From: Salinisphaera shabanensis E1L3A
GTDB taxonomy: Bacteria; Pseudomonadota; Gammaproteobacteria; Nevskiales; Salinisphaeraceae
DNA: 64,000 nucleotides
Assembly (NCBI RefSeq): GCF_000215955.2
Contig: NZ_AFNV02000015.1
Location: 44,896-108,895 of the forward strand
Reading direction: 5' to 3'
Position 1 is the first letter of the stretch, and each line of letters begins with the position of its first letter. A model generated the notes under the pieces. It had not been told where the DNA came from. It searched no databases and saw nothing but the letters and a program-made list of their open reading frames with translations. Of the stretch, positions 18,543 to 27,997 are shown piece by piece. Made by a program: the position numbers and the translations under genes.

Positions 18543-18892
18543 TACTTATTGCGCCATAAAAAGACAGCGATAACCACGCACAACCAATGCCACCGCAGAA
18601 CCCACAACGCTTTGTTACGAAATATATTTTTATAAACTTTATGGAAAAATTAATAACAATGCCGAGGCCATTATTATGCATGCTTACTATATTTTTTAAC
18701 ATTTATTTAACGCATTCTGCGCAAGCTACACCCGATCTTGGTTTGAACCGCAAATTTCGCATTCGGCGCGCCAACGATTGTTCTTTTCGCCGGACGAATT
18801 CGGCCTATCCGATCCACGCGATGGTTACGTCGCACTCGGGCCCAGAATCAGGCCGATGCTAGTTGGTCGGGAATGTCGCTTCGAATCGATCA
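18543..18892. other. Intergenic region with AT-rich patch
   Basis: About 350 bp between the methyltransferase start and the btuF stop. Bases ~18590-18730 are conspicuously AT-rich compared with everything around them, with runs such as ATATATTTTTATAAA and TATATTTTTTAACATTTATTTAA. This could be a promoter region for the divergent methyltransferase gene, or a remnant of foreign DNA. A possible small exported ORF lies inside it and is listed separately. Confidence 0.6.
18641..18862 (+). pseudogene. Possible small exported protein or relic
   Basis: From the ATG at 18641 a 73-residue frame opens with a convincing Sec signal peptide (MEKLITMPRPLLCMLTIFF, then a cleavage-like THSAQA). After about residue 35 the frame turns into Arg/Ser-rich sequence with no recognisable fold. 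The neighbouring frame instead reads SARQRLFFSPDEFGLSD from about 18755. The 'RLFFSP-E' pattern occurs after signal peptides in some small proteobacterial exported proteins. One lost base near 18740 would join the two. I see it as a possible decayed gene, with low certainty. Confidence 0.3.
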
Positions 18893-19819
18893 TCAACCCT
18901 TATCACGGCGCACGCTCTCCAGCTGTCGACACAGCGTGGTCGCGCCGTCGAGCACACGCATCGTCGCGCGCTGGATGATGTCGGGGGCCACGAAGAAGAG
19001 ATGGTCGTTCTCGACCGCCTGCAGACCGGGCCAGTCGCGCCAGTCGTCGAGCCAGTCCGGACGCTCGTCGCCCATCCCGCTGGCCACGATCGCCTGCGGA
19101 TCGCGTTCCAGCACCGACTCGATCCCCACTTTCGGCGCCAGCGATACCGCATCGGCGAAGATATTGCGGCCACCGCACAGGCGAATGACCTGGCCGACGA
19201 ACTGCTCGCCGGCCAGTGTCTGCAGCGGGTCGTCCCAGACCTGGTAGAACACGCTCACCGGCGAGCGCGTGCTGTAGCGCTCACGAAGCGAAGAGAGCCG
19301 ACGTTCAAAGCGTGAGGCGGCCGCATCGGCTACCTCGCGGGTATCACCGAGCACGCCCAGATCGCGAATGGCGCGGGCGATATCCTCAAGTTGGCGCGGT
19401 CGATCAACATAGACCGGAATACCCAGCGCTTCGAAGCGCGCGAGCGTGGCCGGATCGCCGCCCTGGCCGGATGCCCAGGCCACCACCAGGTCGGGGTCTT
19501 TGGAAACGACCGCTTCAAGGCTGATATTGGTATAGCCGCCGACTTCCGGAATTGCACGCGCTGCCGGCGGATAATCGCTATACGACACCGCGCCAACAAT
19601 GCGATCGCCGAGGCCTGCGCTGTAAAGATTTTCCACCAGATGCGGCGCCAAAGCGACGATACGGGTTGCCGGCGCATCGAGCCGTAGGGTCTCACCGCGA
19701 AAATCGGTTATTTCTACGCCGGCCGCCATGCTCGAGACCGGACACAGCAGGCCAACCAGCGCGATGAGCGCGATCGACATCGCTTTACCCGCAGAACGCG
19801 TTCGTCGATACACACGCAT
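18893..19819 (-). CDS. btuF: Cobalamin-binding periplasmic protein BtuF
   Basis: A 308-residue class III substrate-binding protein for a B12 ABC importer. A Sec signal peptide covers roughly residues 1-33 (hydrophobic IALIALVGLLCPVSSMAAG). The BtuF/FepB-type fold is shown by RIVALAPHLVENLYSAGLGDRIVGAVSYSDYPPAA. The GYTNISLEAVVSKDPDLVVAW segment follows. The ATG at 19819 overlaps the last base of the cobD stop (TGATG). This is the last gene of the B12 operon. BtuC and BtuD are encoded upstream in the same operon, giving a complete BtuFCD importer. Specificity for cobalamin versus cobinamide is inferred from context. Confidence 0.88.
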   Translation of the reverse strand: MRVYRRTRSAGKAMSIALIALVGLLCPVSSMAAGVEITDFRGETLRLDAPATRIVALAPHLVENLYSAGLGDRIVGAVSYSDYPPAARAIPEVGGYTNISLEAVVSKDPDLVVAWASGQGGDPATLARFEALGIPVYVDRPRQLEDIARAIRDLGVLGDTREVADAAASRFERRLSSLRERYSTRSPVSVFYQVWDDPLQTLAGEQFVGQVIRLCGGRNIFADAVSLAPKVGIESVLERDPQAIVASGMGDERPDWLDDWRDWPGLQAVENDHLFFVAPDIIQRATMRVLDGATTLCRQLESVRRDKG

Positions 19820-20844
19820 CAGCACCGTCCTTGTTCGACAACGACATCCAGAGCGGTCACAAGGCGTGTCGCGGCCGGCGCATCGCCGGGCAAACCGAAA
19901 CGCAGCCAACGCCGATTATCTCCGAGCCGGGTAAGCACGGCCTGGTCCGCGAGCGCCTCGTGAACAGCCGTCGCTTGCTCGGCATCATCGAAAAAAACGG
20001 TCACGAAAAGCCCCATCGTGACGATACGCTGTCGCGAGAAATACGCGTCCAGCAGCGTTGTCAGCGAGTGCGCGCCGTCTGCGATACGGCGTTGCTGTTC
20101 CGCCTGCCAATCAAGATCGAGCAACGCCCGCCGGCCGATCCAACGCGCCGGATGACTCACGCCCCAGGGCTGCAACTGCGCGCCTACGGCGGCGATCGCC
20201 GGCCCGCGGCCCATCATGAAACCCAGCCGCAACCCGGCCAGACCAAAGAATTTGCCCAGCGAACGCAAGACAATGGTGTTGGCCGGCAATCCGTCCATGG
20301 CCAGCTCCCCGTGGCAATCCGCGAACGCCGCGTCGACCAGCAAGAGCCCGTCACGCCGTGCCAGCTTGTCCGCCAACACGATCAACGTATCGATCGCGGC
20401 CTGTTCGCCGGTCGGGTTGTTGGGGCTGATGACCACGGCATGATCGAGCGTATCGACCAGCGCAAGCAGCTGTGCCAGATCGTCATAGGCCACGACCGCA
20501 TGACCGGCCGCGGCCCAGGCCCGGGCATGTTCGGCATAGCCCACGGCCGGCACGCCCACGCGGGCCGGGCCGGATGGCGCTGCCACCGCCCATGGCAACT
20601 CGCGAATCGCGAACTGGCTGCCTGGCAAGGCGGTGATATTGGCCGCGGCGACGCCGTAGTACTCGGCCGCGGCGGCGCTCAGACCATCGTCGGCTTCCGG
20701 TAATCGCGCCCAGACGTGTATGGGCACCTCGGGCACCGGGTACGACCAGGGCGCAATGCCGGTCGATAGGTCCAGCCAATCGCCTGGGGCGATGCCATAG
20801 CGCCGACTCGCCTCGGTCAAACGGCCGCCGTGGATCAACGCCAT
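19819..20844 (-). CDS. cobD: Threonine-phosphate decarboxylase CobD
   Basis: A 341-residue PLP-dependent enzyme of the aminotransferase I family. It decarboxylates L-threonine O-3-phosphate to (R)-1-amino-2-propanol phosphate, the aminopropanol arm of cobalamin. The PLP lysine lies in LRSLGKFFGLAGLRLGF near residue 205, and SPNNPTGEQA near 145 is the other cofactor block. The ATG at 20844 overlaps the end of cbiB by about ten bases; a TTG six bases upstream is less likely. Its product is used by CbiB, the neighbouring gene. Pseudomonas nomenclature calls it CobC. Confidence 0.9.
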   Translation of the reverse strand: MALIHGGRLTEASRRYGIAPGDWLDLSTGIAPWSYPVPEVPIHVWARLPEADDGLSAAAAEYYGVAAANITALPGSQFAIRELPWAVAAPSGPARVGVPAVGYAEHARAWAAAGHAVVAYDDLAQLLALVDTLDHAVVISPNNPTGEQAAIDTLIVLADKLARRDGLLLVDAAFADCHGELAMDGLPANTIVLRSLGKFFGLAGLRLGFMMGRGPAIAAVGAQLQPWGVSHPARWIGRRALLDLDWQAEQQRRIADGAHSLTTLLDAYFSRQRIVTMGLFVTVFFDDAEQATAVHEALADQAVLTRLGDNRRWLRFGLPGDAPAATRLVTALDVVVEQGRC

Positions 20845-21761
20845 GCCCAATCCACCACTACGATGAGGAACAGCCAGAGCCAGAGCGTGCGGCCGACGAG
20901 CGCAATCGTCCGTTCGATATCACCGATCCGTGGTGGACCGCCACAGCCGAAGACCGGTCGCTGCTCATACACGCCGTGGTAGTAGGCGCCACCGCCCAGT
21001 TGCAATCGCAAGGCGCCGGCGCCGGCGCACATCACCGGTCCGGCGTTGGGGCTGGGTAGCGCTGCGGCCTGGCAACGCCAGCAGCGCAGGGCCGAGCAGC
21101 CATCGCCCACAAGCGCAAACGAGACGGCAGTCAGGCGCGCGCTCGGCCAATTGGCCAGATCGTCGGCCCGTGCGGCCGCCCAGCCGAAACGCTCATAACG
21201 CGGTATACGATAGCCCCACATGGCATCGAGCGTATTGATCGCGCGATGGGCGAGTACCGCGGCTACGGCCGCCCCCGGCCCGCCGATCAGGCCAGCGACG
21301 ACAAACCAGAACAAGGTCGCATGCACGCCGTCGCCGGTGTTTTCCAGCAGCGATTCGAGCCCCGCCCGGCGAATAGCGGCGCCATCCATGGTTTGGGTAT
21401 CGCGGCTCACCAGCCGACCGACCGCAGCGCGGGCATCGACCATATCGCCACCCTCTAGCGCCGTGGCCACCGCACGCGTATGTGCCTTGAGACTGTGCCA
21501 GGCGATACAAAGCCATAGAACGAATGCGCTCACCGCCCAGCCCGCAACCAACGGCAACGCCCAAACCAGCGCGCCCGCCAATACCGCCAGCGGCACGACC
21601 AGCGTCAGCCAGGCCACCACGCCGGCCCATCGGCGGCGTGGCAGGCGACGCTCGAGCGCGTCGGCCAGGCGACCGAAACCCACCAGCGGATGCCAGGCCC
21701 GTGGTTCGCCTAGCAACGCGTCCAGTGCGATACCGGCAATCACCGCCACGCTCAGGCCCAT
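20835..21761 (-). CDS. cbiB: Adenosylcobinamide-phosphate synthase CbiB
   Basis: A 308-residue membrane enzyme that attaches aminopropanol (phosphate) to adenosylcobyric acid. The N-terminus (IAGIALDALLGEPRAWHPLVGFGRLADALE) is diagnostic for the CbiB/CobD(Pseudomonas) family. LVSRDTQTMDGAAIRRAGLESLLENTGDG near residue 115 is the conserved core, and MWGYRIPRYERFGWAAARADDLANW follows. About four membrane segments are visible. It overlaps cobS by ten bases upstream and cobD downstream, consistent with one transcript. Confidence 0.93.
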   Translation of the reverse strand: MGLSVAVIAGIALDALLGEPRAWHPLVGFGRLADALERRLPRRRWAGVVAWLTLVVPLAVLAGALVWALPLVAGWAVSAFVLWLCIAWHSLKAHTRAVATALEGGDMVDARAAVGRLVSRDTQTMDGAAIRRAGLESLLENTGDGVHATLFWFVVAGLIGGPGAAVAAVLAHRAINTLDAMWGYRIPRYERFGWAAARADDLANWPSARLTAVSFALVGDGCSALRCWRCQAAALPSPNAGPVMCAGAGALRLQLGGGAYYHGVYEQRPVFGCGGPPRIGDIERTIALVGRTLWLWLFLIVVVDWAWR

Positions 21762-22531
21762 GCGGCCATCGCAAGCGCCGCGACAACCAGCGCTACGGTT
21801 TCCACGAGTTCGATCAGCGCACCGACCACATCACCGGTATAGCCGCCGATACGGCGTTGCCATAGCCCACGCCAGAATAGACCGACCGCCAGAGCGGCGA
21901 GCGATACGGCAAGACCGCATGCCGCCCCCGCGAACGCCAGCGTGAGCACCACGGTGATCGCTGTAACCACGCCGGCATCGCGTCGCGACAGGTTCAATGC
22001 CAGCGCGCTGGCCAGCCCCTCGCGGCGACGATAGCGCGTGGTCGCCATGAGCAGCGTCGCGGCCGCGCGCGCAATCAGCGGCACAACCAGCAACACGGGG
22101 CCGAGCTGCGGCCAGAGGGCGATCAAGGCCGCACTCTTGAGCGCGAGCAGCAAGACAAGCGCGACTACTGCCATCGGCCCTGCGGCCGGATCCTTCATCA
22201 CCGCCAGCGTGCGCGCCGGGTCGGCGCGGCCATGGCCGGCGAACAGCGCATCCACGCAATCCGCGAGCCCGTCGAGATGCAGCGCCCCGGTCATCAAAAC
22301 CCACAGTGCGATGACCAACGCCGCGCCAAGTACGGCATCCACGCCCTGCAGCGCCGCGGCCGCGCTTGCGAGCACGGTACCGATTAACAGACCTACTACC
22401 GGATAGCACAGCACCGACCGGCCCGAATCGGCCGCAGAAACGGGCGTGGCAATCAGGCGACCCATTGGCAGCGTCGTGAGCAGACCAAGGGCCAGCCAAA
22501 GCGGCTGAAAAAACGCGATCAGGCGCTGCAT
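21752..22531 (-). CDS. cobS: Adenosylcobinamide-GDP ribazoletransferase CobS
   Basis: A 259-residue polytopic membrane enzyme that joins adenosylcobinamide-GDP to alpha-ribazole (phosphate), making (5'-phospho)adenosylcobalamin. The conserved acidic block ALHLDGLADCVDALFAG near residue 84, GRADPARTLAVMKDPAAGPMAV after it, and the RxR-containing TTRYRRREG segment are CobS signatures. About six hydrophobic helices are present. It overlaps cobC upstream by 13 bases and cbiB downstream by ten. It acts at the inner membrane with CbiB. Confidence 0.93.
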   Translation of the reverse strand: MQRLIAFFQPLWLALGLLTTLPMGRLIATPVSAADSGRSVLCYPVVGLLIGTVLASAAAALQGVDAVLGAALVIALWVLMTGALHLDGLADCVDALFAGHGRADPARTLAVMKDPAAGPMAVVALVLLLALKSAALIALWPQLGPVLLVVPLIARAAATLLMATTRYRRREGLASALALNLSRRDAGVVTAITVVLTLAFAGAACGLAVSLAALAVGLFWRGLWQRRIGGYTGDVVGALIELVETVALVVAALAMAAWA

Positions 22532-23154
22532 GCGTGGGCGGCTCCGAAGTCGATATTGTGCGCGACCAGCTGTGTGCTGTGCCGCCTGCCATCGCGCACC
22601 ACACGCAGCCGCGTCAGACAGGCATAAGGCACCTCGATCCGGTGCATGGCCGCCCCCGGCATATCCAGCAGATCAGCCAGCAGCGCACGCATCAGACCGC
22701 CGTGAGTGACCAGCAGGACATGACGGCCAGCATGGGTATTAACCGCATCGTTGAATGCCGCGCGGGCACGCGAACGCAAGTCGGTTAGTGGCTCGCCACC
22801 CGGCGGGCCGTTGCGCTCGGGGTCGTTGAACCAGGCCTGGGCGGCACTGGCGTCGTCGGCCCAGACGTCGGCGACCGACCGACCTTCCCAACGGCCGAAA
22901 TGGGTTTCGCGCAGTCGGTCGTCAATATCGATCGCCAGCCCCCGCGCTGCGGCCAGTTGGTCGGCAAAGAAGCGACACCGGCGCAACGGCGACGCGATGA
23001 TGTGCTGCCAATCCGGCTGCGTATCGGCCTGGGCCTGCATACGGGCCCGGCCGTGCTCGGCAAGCGCCACATCGAGGCTGCCGCGAAAGATCGCGCCGCC
23101 TTCGCATTCGCCGTGGCGCAACAGATCCACCACCGTCGAAATGCTTTCAGGCAT
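22519..23154 (-). CDS. cobC: Histidine phosphatase, probable alpha-ribazole phosphatase CobC
   Basis: A 211-residue histidine-phosphatase-superfamily protein. The catalytic LLRHGEC motif lies near residue 11 with the phospho-histidine, RETHFGRWEGRSVADVW near 80 holds the acid/base region, and LVTHGGLMRALL near 150 holds the second histidine. Given its place between cobT and cobS, it most probably removes the 5'-phosphate of alpha-ribazole phosphate or cobalamin phosphate. The chosen ATG at 23154 overlaps cobT by eight bases and places the RHG strand close to the N-terminus. Confidence 0.85.
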   Translation of the reverse strand: MPESISTVVDLLRHGECEGGAIFRGSLDVALAEHGRARMQAQADTQPDWQHIIASPLRRCRFFADQLAAARGLAIDIDDRLRETHFGRWEGRSVADVWADDASAAQAWFNDPERNGPPGGEPLTDLRSRARAAFNDAVNTHAGRHVLLVTHGGLMRALLADLLDMPGAAMHRIEVPYACLTRLRVVRDGRRHSTQLVAHNIDFGAAHACSA

Positions 23155-24211
23155 TGGCGCCACCACTTGTAACCCCGGCCTCGGCGAACGTTGCCATGCC
23201 GGCATGCAGCGCAAGCGCATCGCCGATCACACCCAATGCCAGCGCTGCGCCGCTGCCTTCGCCAAGGCGCATGCCCAGGTCCAGCAACGGTTTTGCATCC
23301 AGCGTTTCAAGCAGATACCGGTGGCCGGCTTCGGCCGAGCAATGCCCGAACAACTGCCAGCGCCCACAATCGGGCGCGATCTCCCGCGCGCACAGCGCAG
23401 CGACGCTGGCAATAAAACCGTCCATCAACACAGGCACGCCGGCCTGTGCCGCGGCCACGAAAGCGCCCGTGAGCCCGGCGATTTCGAACCCGCCGACACA
23501 GCGCAACACCGCGAGTGCCTTCGCTGGGCCGTCGAGGCCATCCCAGCTTGGGCGATGACGATCCAGCCCGGCTGCTACCACGGCCTGCTTGCGTGCCAGT
23601 CCGCCGGAATCGATACCTGTGCCACGGCCTACGACTTCTGCCGGCGCAGCGCCGGTCAACCCTGCCAGGATAGCTGCCGCAGCCGTGGTGTTGCCGATAC
23701 CCATCTCGCCGCCGATGAACAACTGCGCCGACGACGACACCCGTTCGCGGCCCGCCTGCAATGCCTGTTCGAGTTCACCCACCTGCATCGCAGGGCTTTC
23801 AGTGAAGTCGGCGGTGCCGGCGGCAATACGGGCATCGATCACGCCCGCATAGTTCGCGGGCGGGGCGACTGCGCCGAGATCGACAATCGACAGCCGGGCA
23901 TCACGACGTTGCGCCAGCACACAGATCGCGGCGCCGCCGGCCGCAAAGTTGGCGATCATCTGGCCGGTCACGGCCGGATCGAACGCCGAGACACCGCGTG
24001 CGGCCACGCCATGGTCGGCAGCGAAGACGACGATATCGATATCAGAAAGCGCCGGAACAACACGGCCCTGCCAGCCGGCAAACGCCTCGGCCAGCTGTTC
24101 CAGCCGGCCCAACGAGCCGGGCGGCTTGGTCAGTACCCCCTGGCGGGCACGCGCGGCCACCCGTGCCTCGTCATCGATCGCAGCAATCGGCTGTTGCAGC
24201 CAGTCGGTCAT
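23147..24211 (-). CDS. cobT: Nicotinate-nucleotide:dimethylbenzimidazole phosphoribosyltransferase CobT
   Basis: A 354-residue enzyme that activates the lower-ligand base (typically 5,6-dimethylbenzimidazole) with nicotinate mononucleotide to form alpha-ribazole phosphate. Characteristic blocks include LTKPPGSLGRLEQLA near residue 28, FAADHGVAARGVSAF near 63, GGEMGIGNTTAAAA near 170 and RLGEGSGAALAL near 315, which contains the catalytic glutamate. Its ATG overlaps the cobU stop in ATGA. No bluB for DMB synthesis is in the window, so the base may be imported or made elsewhere. Confidence 0.95.
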   Translation of the reverse strand: MTDWLQQPIAAIDDEARVAARARQGVLTKPPGSLGRLEQLAEAFAGWQGRVVPALSDIDIVVFAADHGVAARGVSAFDPAVTGQMIANFAAGGAAICVLAQRRDARLSIVDLGAVAPPANYAGVIDARIAAGTADFTESPAMQVGELEQALQAGRERVSSSAQLFIGGEMGIGNTTAAAAILAGLTGAAPAEVVGRGTGIDSGGLARKQAVVAAGLDRHRPSWDGLDGPAKALAVLRCVGGFEIAGLTGAFVAAAQAGVPVLMDGFIASVAALCAREIAPDCGRWQLFGHCSAEAGHRYLLETLDAKPLLDLGMRLGEGSGAALALGVIGDALALHAGMATFAEAGVTSGGANA

Positions 24212-24729
24212 GACTTTTTATCCTTGAGCGTGAGCGGCAAGCCCGCCACCACCAGCATGACCCGGTCGCAGCGTTCGGCGAGCGCCTGATGCAGGCGCCC
24301 GGCCTCGTCGGCAAACCGCCGCGACAGCGCGCCCAATGGCACGATGCCGGAGCCGACTTCATTGGAGACGAAGATCAGCGTGGCACGGCTGTCATCGACG
24401 GCGGCGAGCAGGGCCTCGCGTTCCTCGGCCCATCGCTGCGCCTCGTCGCCGAGACAGTTACTCAGCCACAGCGTCAGACAATCCACGAGGATGCAGGTAT
24501 CCGGCGCGTCCAGACGGCGCAGGCAATCGCCCAGCGCCTGTGGCGCTTCCACGGTCTGCCAGCGTGCATCCCGCTGCTCGCGATGATGCTGGATGCGCGC
24601 CGCCATTTCGTCGTCGCCGGCCTGGGCTGTGGCCACATAAACCCAACGTGAGACGGAAAGCGACAACGCCTGCGCTTCGGCATAGCCGCTCTTGCCGCTA
24701 CGCGTACCGCCGAGCACGAGCTCCTTCAT
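24208..24729 (-). CDS. cobU: Adenosylcobinamide kinase / guanylyltransferase CobU
   Basis: A 173-residue bifunctional enzyme that phosphorylates adenosylcobinamide and then transfers GMP from GTP. The P-loop GGTRSGKSGYAEAQA is at residues ~8-22. The segment VYVATAQAGDDEMAARIQHHREQRDARW contains the guanylylated histidine region, and LVDCLTLWLSN and FVSNEVGSGIVP are further CobU signatures. It follows btuD after 27 bp and couples to cobT by ATGA. In Pseudomonas nomenclature this is CobP. Full length for the family. Confidence 0.94.
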   Translation of the reverse strand: MKELVLGGTRSGKSGYAEAQALSLSVSRWVYVATAQAGDDEMAARIQHHREQRDARWQTVEAPQALGDCLRRLDAPDTCILVDCLTLWLSNCLGDEAQRWAEEREALLAAVDDSRATLIFVSNEVGSGIVPLGALSRRFADEAGRLHQALAERCDRVMLVVAGLPLTLKDKKS

Positions 24730-24756
24730 GTTTCACTCCGCTGGCGGAGAAATCGC

Positions 24757-25542
24757 TCAGCCATGTAGCACCACCGGCGTATGCGTATCCGGATGGGTGA
24801 TCACCCGGGTTTCGGTATCGAACAGGCATTGCATGCGCTCGGCCGTCACGACCTCGGCCGGCGTGCCGGCGGCAATCGTCTGGCCGTCTCGTAGTGCCAG
24901 CATACGATCGGCATAGCGCGCGGCCAGGCTGATGTCGTGGAGCACGCTCACGACAGCCACGCCCTGGTCGGCCAGCGCCGCGACCTGACGCATCACCAGC
25001 CGCTGATGGCCGAGATCGAGCGCGGCCACCGGTTCGTCGAGCAGTAGCAGCCGGTCGCCCGCATCCTCGGCCCGCCAGATCTGACTCATCACCCGTGCGA
25101 GCTGCACGCGCTGCTTTTCGCCACCAGACAGGCGCGTATAGGGCCGGTCACGCAAATGAGCGATATCAGAGGCGGCCAGCGTTTCGGTCACGATGTCGCG
25201 ATCGGCAACGGTGCCCGACGCATGCGGGCCACGCCCGAGACGCACCACCTCGGCCACGGTGAACGGGAAATTCAACGCGCTGGCCTGCGGTAGCAGCGCA
25301 ACGCGACAGGCGCGCTCGCGCACCGGCCAGTCGGCCAAGGCGCGCCCGGCCAGCCGTATCGAGCCGGCGGTGGGAACCAGGTCGCCGATCAGGGCATGAA
25401 TCAACGTGGATTTGCCGGCGCCATTGGGGCCGATCACGGCCAGATGTTCGCCCGCGGCCAGCGTAAAATCCACGGTCTCGACCACGGCACGGCCGCCCGC
25501 GCTGAGTGTCAGCCCCTCGACTTGAAGCATCGGCGCCCTCAC
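24757..25542 (-). CDS. btuD: B12-type ABC transporter ATP-binding protein BtuD
   Basis: A 261-residue ABC ATPase of the Fe-siderophore/heme/B12 importer class. Walker A is GPNGAGKST near residue 38, the signature is LSGGEKQRVQLARV near 140 and Walker B is LLLLDEPVAALD near 165, with the H-loop histidine in VLHDISLAA. Sequence alone would also allow a HmuV-type heme importer; the position between btuC and cobU supports cobalamin. The frame begins with a GTG overlapping the btuC stop (GTGA); an ATG at 25530 is an alternative start. Confidence 0.87.
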   Translation of the reverse strand: MRAPMLQVEGLTLSAGGRAVVETVDFTLAAGEHLAVIGPNGAGKSTLIHALIGDLVPTAGSIRLAGRALADWPVRERACRVALLPQASALNFPFTVAEVVRLGRGPHASGTVADRDIVTETLAASDIAHLRDRPYTRLSGGEKQRVQLARVMSQIWRAEDAGDRLLLLDEPVAALDLGHQRLVMRQVAALADQGVAVVSVLHDISLAARYADRMLALRDGQTIAAGTPAEVVTAERMQCLFDTETRVITHPDTHTPVVLHG

Positions 25543-26546
25543 AGGCCGTACTCGCGGCGACGCCGCAACAAGGAGATGAAAAACGGCGCGCCGAGCAGTG
25601 CCGTGAGCAGCCCCACCGGCAGTTCGGTGGGCGCAACGACAATCCGCGCCAGCGTATCGGCCACCAGCAACAGAATCGCGCCGGCCAGCGCCGAGGCCGG
25701 CAACAGCCAGCGATGATCGGGACCAATGAGCATGCGCACGATATGCGGCACGACCAGGCCCACGAAGGTGATCGCGCCGGCAACGGCAACCGATACCCCC
25801 ACGCCGGCCGCGGTGAGCAATACCAGCCGGCGCTTGATGCGATCCACGGCAATGCCCAGATGTCGGGCCTCGGACTCGCCCAGCAACAAGGCATTGAGCG
25901 CATCGGCCTGGCGCGGCAGCACGAAGAATATGACCGCACTCACGCCCGCCACGATCGCCACCCGCGGCCAGTTGGCGCCGTCGAGTCCGCCCATGCGCCA
26001 GAGGCTGATCCGCCGCAGCATTTCATTATCGGCATAGAATTCCAGCAGCGAGCCCACGCTGCCGGCCAGCGCGCCGATGGCGATACCCGCCAGCAACATG
26101 GTCGCCACCGATGTGCCGCCCGGCCCGGTGGCCAGCCGATACACCAGCAGCACCGCCGCCGTACCGCCGGCAAACGCACCCAGCGACACCAGCGACAGGC
26201 CCACGAAGCCGGCCACGCCACCGGCAAAAACAATCACCAGACTGGCGCCCACCGACGCCCCCGCGGTGACCCCAATCAAGGACGGATCGGCCAACGGATT
26301 ACGAAACAGTCCCTGCATGGCCGCGCCACAGATCGCCAGCAGCGCGCCCACCAGTGCGGTAAGCAAGGCCCGTGGCAGACGCAACTGACGCACGATCAGC
26401 GCCAGCCGGTCCATGCCGTCGGCGCGGCCGACGAGTACCGCCAACACATCCAGGGCCGGCAGGCGGACCGCGCCCAGCATCACCGCCGCCAGCAGACACA
26501 CGGGCAAAGCCACAGCAAGCAGCCACAGCAGGCGTCGCGGACTCAT
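25539..26546 (-). CDS. btuC: B12-type ABC transporter permease BtuC (FecCD family)
   Basis: A 335-residue FecCD-family permease with about ten hydrophobic helices. Family blocks are [37 protein letters not shown] near residue 55 and [23 protein letters not shown] near 260. Paired with the BtuD-like ATPase, whose start overlaps this gene's stop, and the BtuF-like binding protein at the operon end, it forms a type II importer. Its own ATG overlaps the cobQ stop (ATGA). The ligand assignment to cobalamin or cobinamide rests on context. Confidence 0.87.
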   Translation of the reverse strand: MSPRRLLWLLAVALPVCLLAAVMLGAVRLPALDVLAVLVGRADGMDRLALIVRQLRLPRALLTALVGALLAICGAAMQGLFRNPLADPSLIGVTAGASVGASLVIVFAGGVAGFVGLSLVSLGAFAGGTAAVLLVYRLATGPGGTSVATMLLAGIAIGALAGSVGSLLEFYADNEMLRRISLWRMGGLDGANWPRVAIVAGVSAVIFFVLPRQADALNALLLGESEARHLGIAVDRIKRRLVLLTAAGVGVSVAVAGAITFVGLVVPHIVRMLIGPDHRWLLPASALAGAILLLVADTLARIVVAPTELPVGLLTALLGAPFFISLLRRRREYGL

Positions 26547-27997
26547 GGTAACGCCTCGATATCGATCGCGGCTTCTACCGCATCGGCCAGACGTTCGAAC
26601 TGGCGCTCGCGTACGTCGGCCACGTCTTCGGTGACCGCGTTCTGCAAACCGGCCCAGGCGAGCAGCGCCGCACAGCCGGCCGCGCTATCGAACAGGCCAT
26701 GCAGATAGGTGCCGGCGACCTGGCCATCGGCGCTGGTCGCGCCGTCCGCGCCGGTTTCGAGTTCAACAAACGGGCGGACCCGGTCGGCGCCTTGGGTGAC
26801 ACCGCAATGAATCCGGTAGCCGGCAACCGCCGCGTGCGTATCCGAAGCGCCCGCGGCGACAAGCCGGCCGGCCACGTTCTCGAGATGTTTTTCGGGCCGA
26901 ATCTCGGTGGTGATATCGAGCAGACCCAGGCCCTCGACCGAACCCGGCGTATCTTCGACGCCGTACGGATCGTCGATCACGCGTCCCAGCATCTGATAGC
27001 CACCACAAATGCCGAGCACGCGCCCGCCGTAGCGCAGATGACGCGCGATATGGCTATCCCAACCGTTGGCCGTGAGCCATTGCCGGTCGGCACGCACGTT
27101 CTTCGAGCCCGGCAAGACGATGAGATCGGCGCCGCCCGGACGCTGACCGGGCCCGACCCATTGCAGATCCACGCCCGGCTGCAGGCGCAACGCGTCGAGA
27201 TCGGTATGGTTGGAAATACGCGGCAACGCCGGCACCTGCACCACGAAGCGGGCATCCTCATCCAGGCGTTGGTCGCGGGCGATGGCATCCTCGGCTTCGA
27301 GATAAAGCCCGTCCAGCCAGGGCAGCACGCCGAACACCGGCTTGCCGGTTTCGCGTTCGAGCCATTCCAGGCCGGGTTCGAGCAGGGCGATATCGCCGCG
27401 AAACCGATTGATGACAAAGCCGGCAATACGCGCCCGCTCGGATTCGGACACCAGCGCAAGCGTGCCCACGATCTGGGCAAAGACGCCGCCCTTGTCGATA
27501 TCCGCCACCAGCACCACCGGGCAATCCACGGCCTCGGCAAAGCCCATATTGGCGATATCGTTCTCGCGCAGATTGATCTCGGCCGGGCTGCCCGCGCCTT
27601 CGACGAGCACACGCTCGTACTGGCTGATCAGGCGCGCATGCGAAGCCCGCACCGCGGCCATCGCGGTCGGCTTGTAGTGGTGATAGTCGCTGGCCGACAT
27701 GCCGGCCACGGCCTTGCCGTGAATGATCACCTGGGCGTTGCGATCGCTGGACGGCTTGAGCAGCACCGGGCTCATGTCGATGGTCGGCGCCAGTCCGCAG
27801 GCAGCGGCCTGCACCGCCTGGGCGCGAGCGATTTCGCCGCCGTCGCACGATACGGCGCTGTTCAACGCCATATTCTGCGGCTTGAACGGGGCGACCGATA
27901 CACCGCGCCGATACCAGGCCCGGCCCAGCCCGGCGACCAGCGTCGATTTGCCGGCATCGGTCGCCGTGCCCTGAATCATGAGCGTTCTAGCAGCCAT
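26543..27997 (-). CDS. cobQ: Adenosylcobyric acid synthase CobQ
   Basis: A 484-residue glutamine-dependent amidotransferase that amidates four carboxylates of adenosylcobyrinic acid a,c-diamide to give adenosylcobyric acid. The N-terminal DTBS-like ATPase domain has [16 protein letters not shown] and [12 protein letters not shown]. The C-terminal class I-like glutaminase domain has [10 protein letters not shown], with the nucleophile cysteine, and GYRIHCG and GTYLHGLF with histidines. I chose the ATG at 27997: it begins directly before the ATPase strand and overlaps cbiZ by 11 bases, whereas the upstream extension is shadow sequence of cbiZ. Confidence 0.95.
   Translation of the reverse strand: MAARTLMIQGTATDAGKSTLVAGLGRAWYRRGVSVAPFKPQNMALNSAVSCDGGEIARAQAVQAAACGLAPTIDMSPVLLKPSSDRNAQVIIHGKAVAGMSASDYHHYKPTAMAAVRASHARLISQYERVLVEGAGSPAEINLRENDIANMGFAEAVDCPVVLVADIDKGGVFAQIVGTLALVSESERARIAGFVINRFRGDIALLEPGLEWLERETGKPVFGVLPWLDGLYLEAEDAIARDQRLDEDARFVVQVPALPRISNHTDLDALRLQPGVDLQWVGPGQRPGGADLIVLPGSKNVRADRQWLTANGWDSHIARHLRYGGRVLGICGGYQMLGRVIDDPYGVEDTPGSVEGLGLLDITTEIRPEKHLENVAGRLVAAGASDTHAAVAGYRIHCGVTQGADRVRPFVELETGADGATSADGQVAGTYLHGLFDSAAGCAALLAWAGLQNAVTEDVADVRERQFERLADAVEAAIDIEALP

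Noticed and set aside
22751..24289. A 512-codon plus-strand frame opposite cobC/cobT
   Set aside because: It lies antisense to two certain cobalamin genes and has low-complexity Arg/Ala-rich character.
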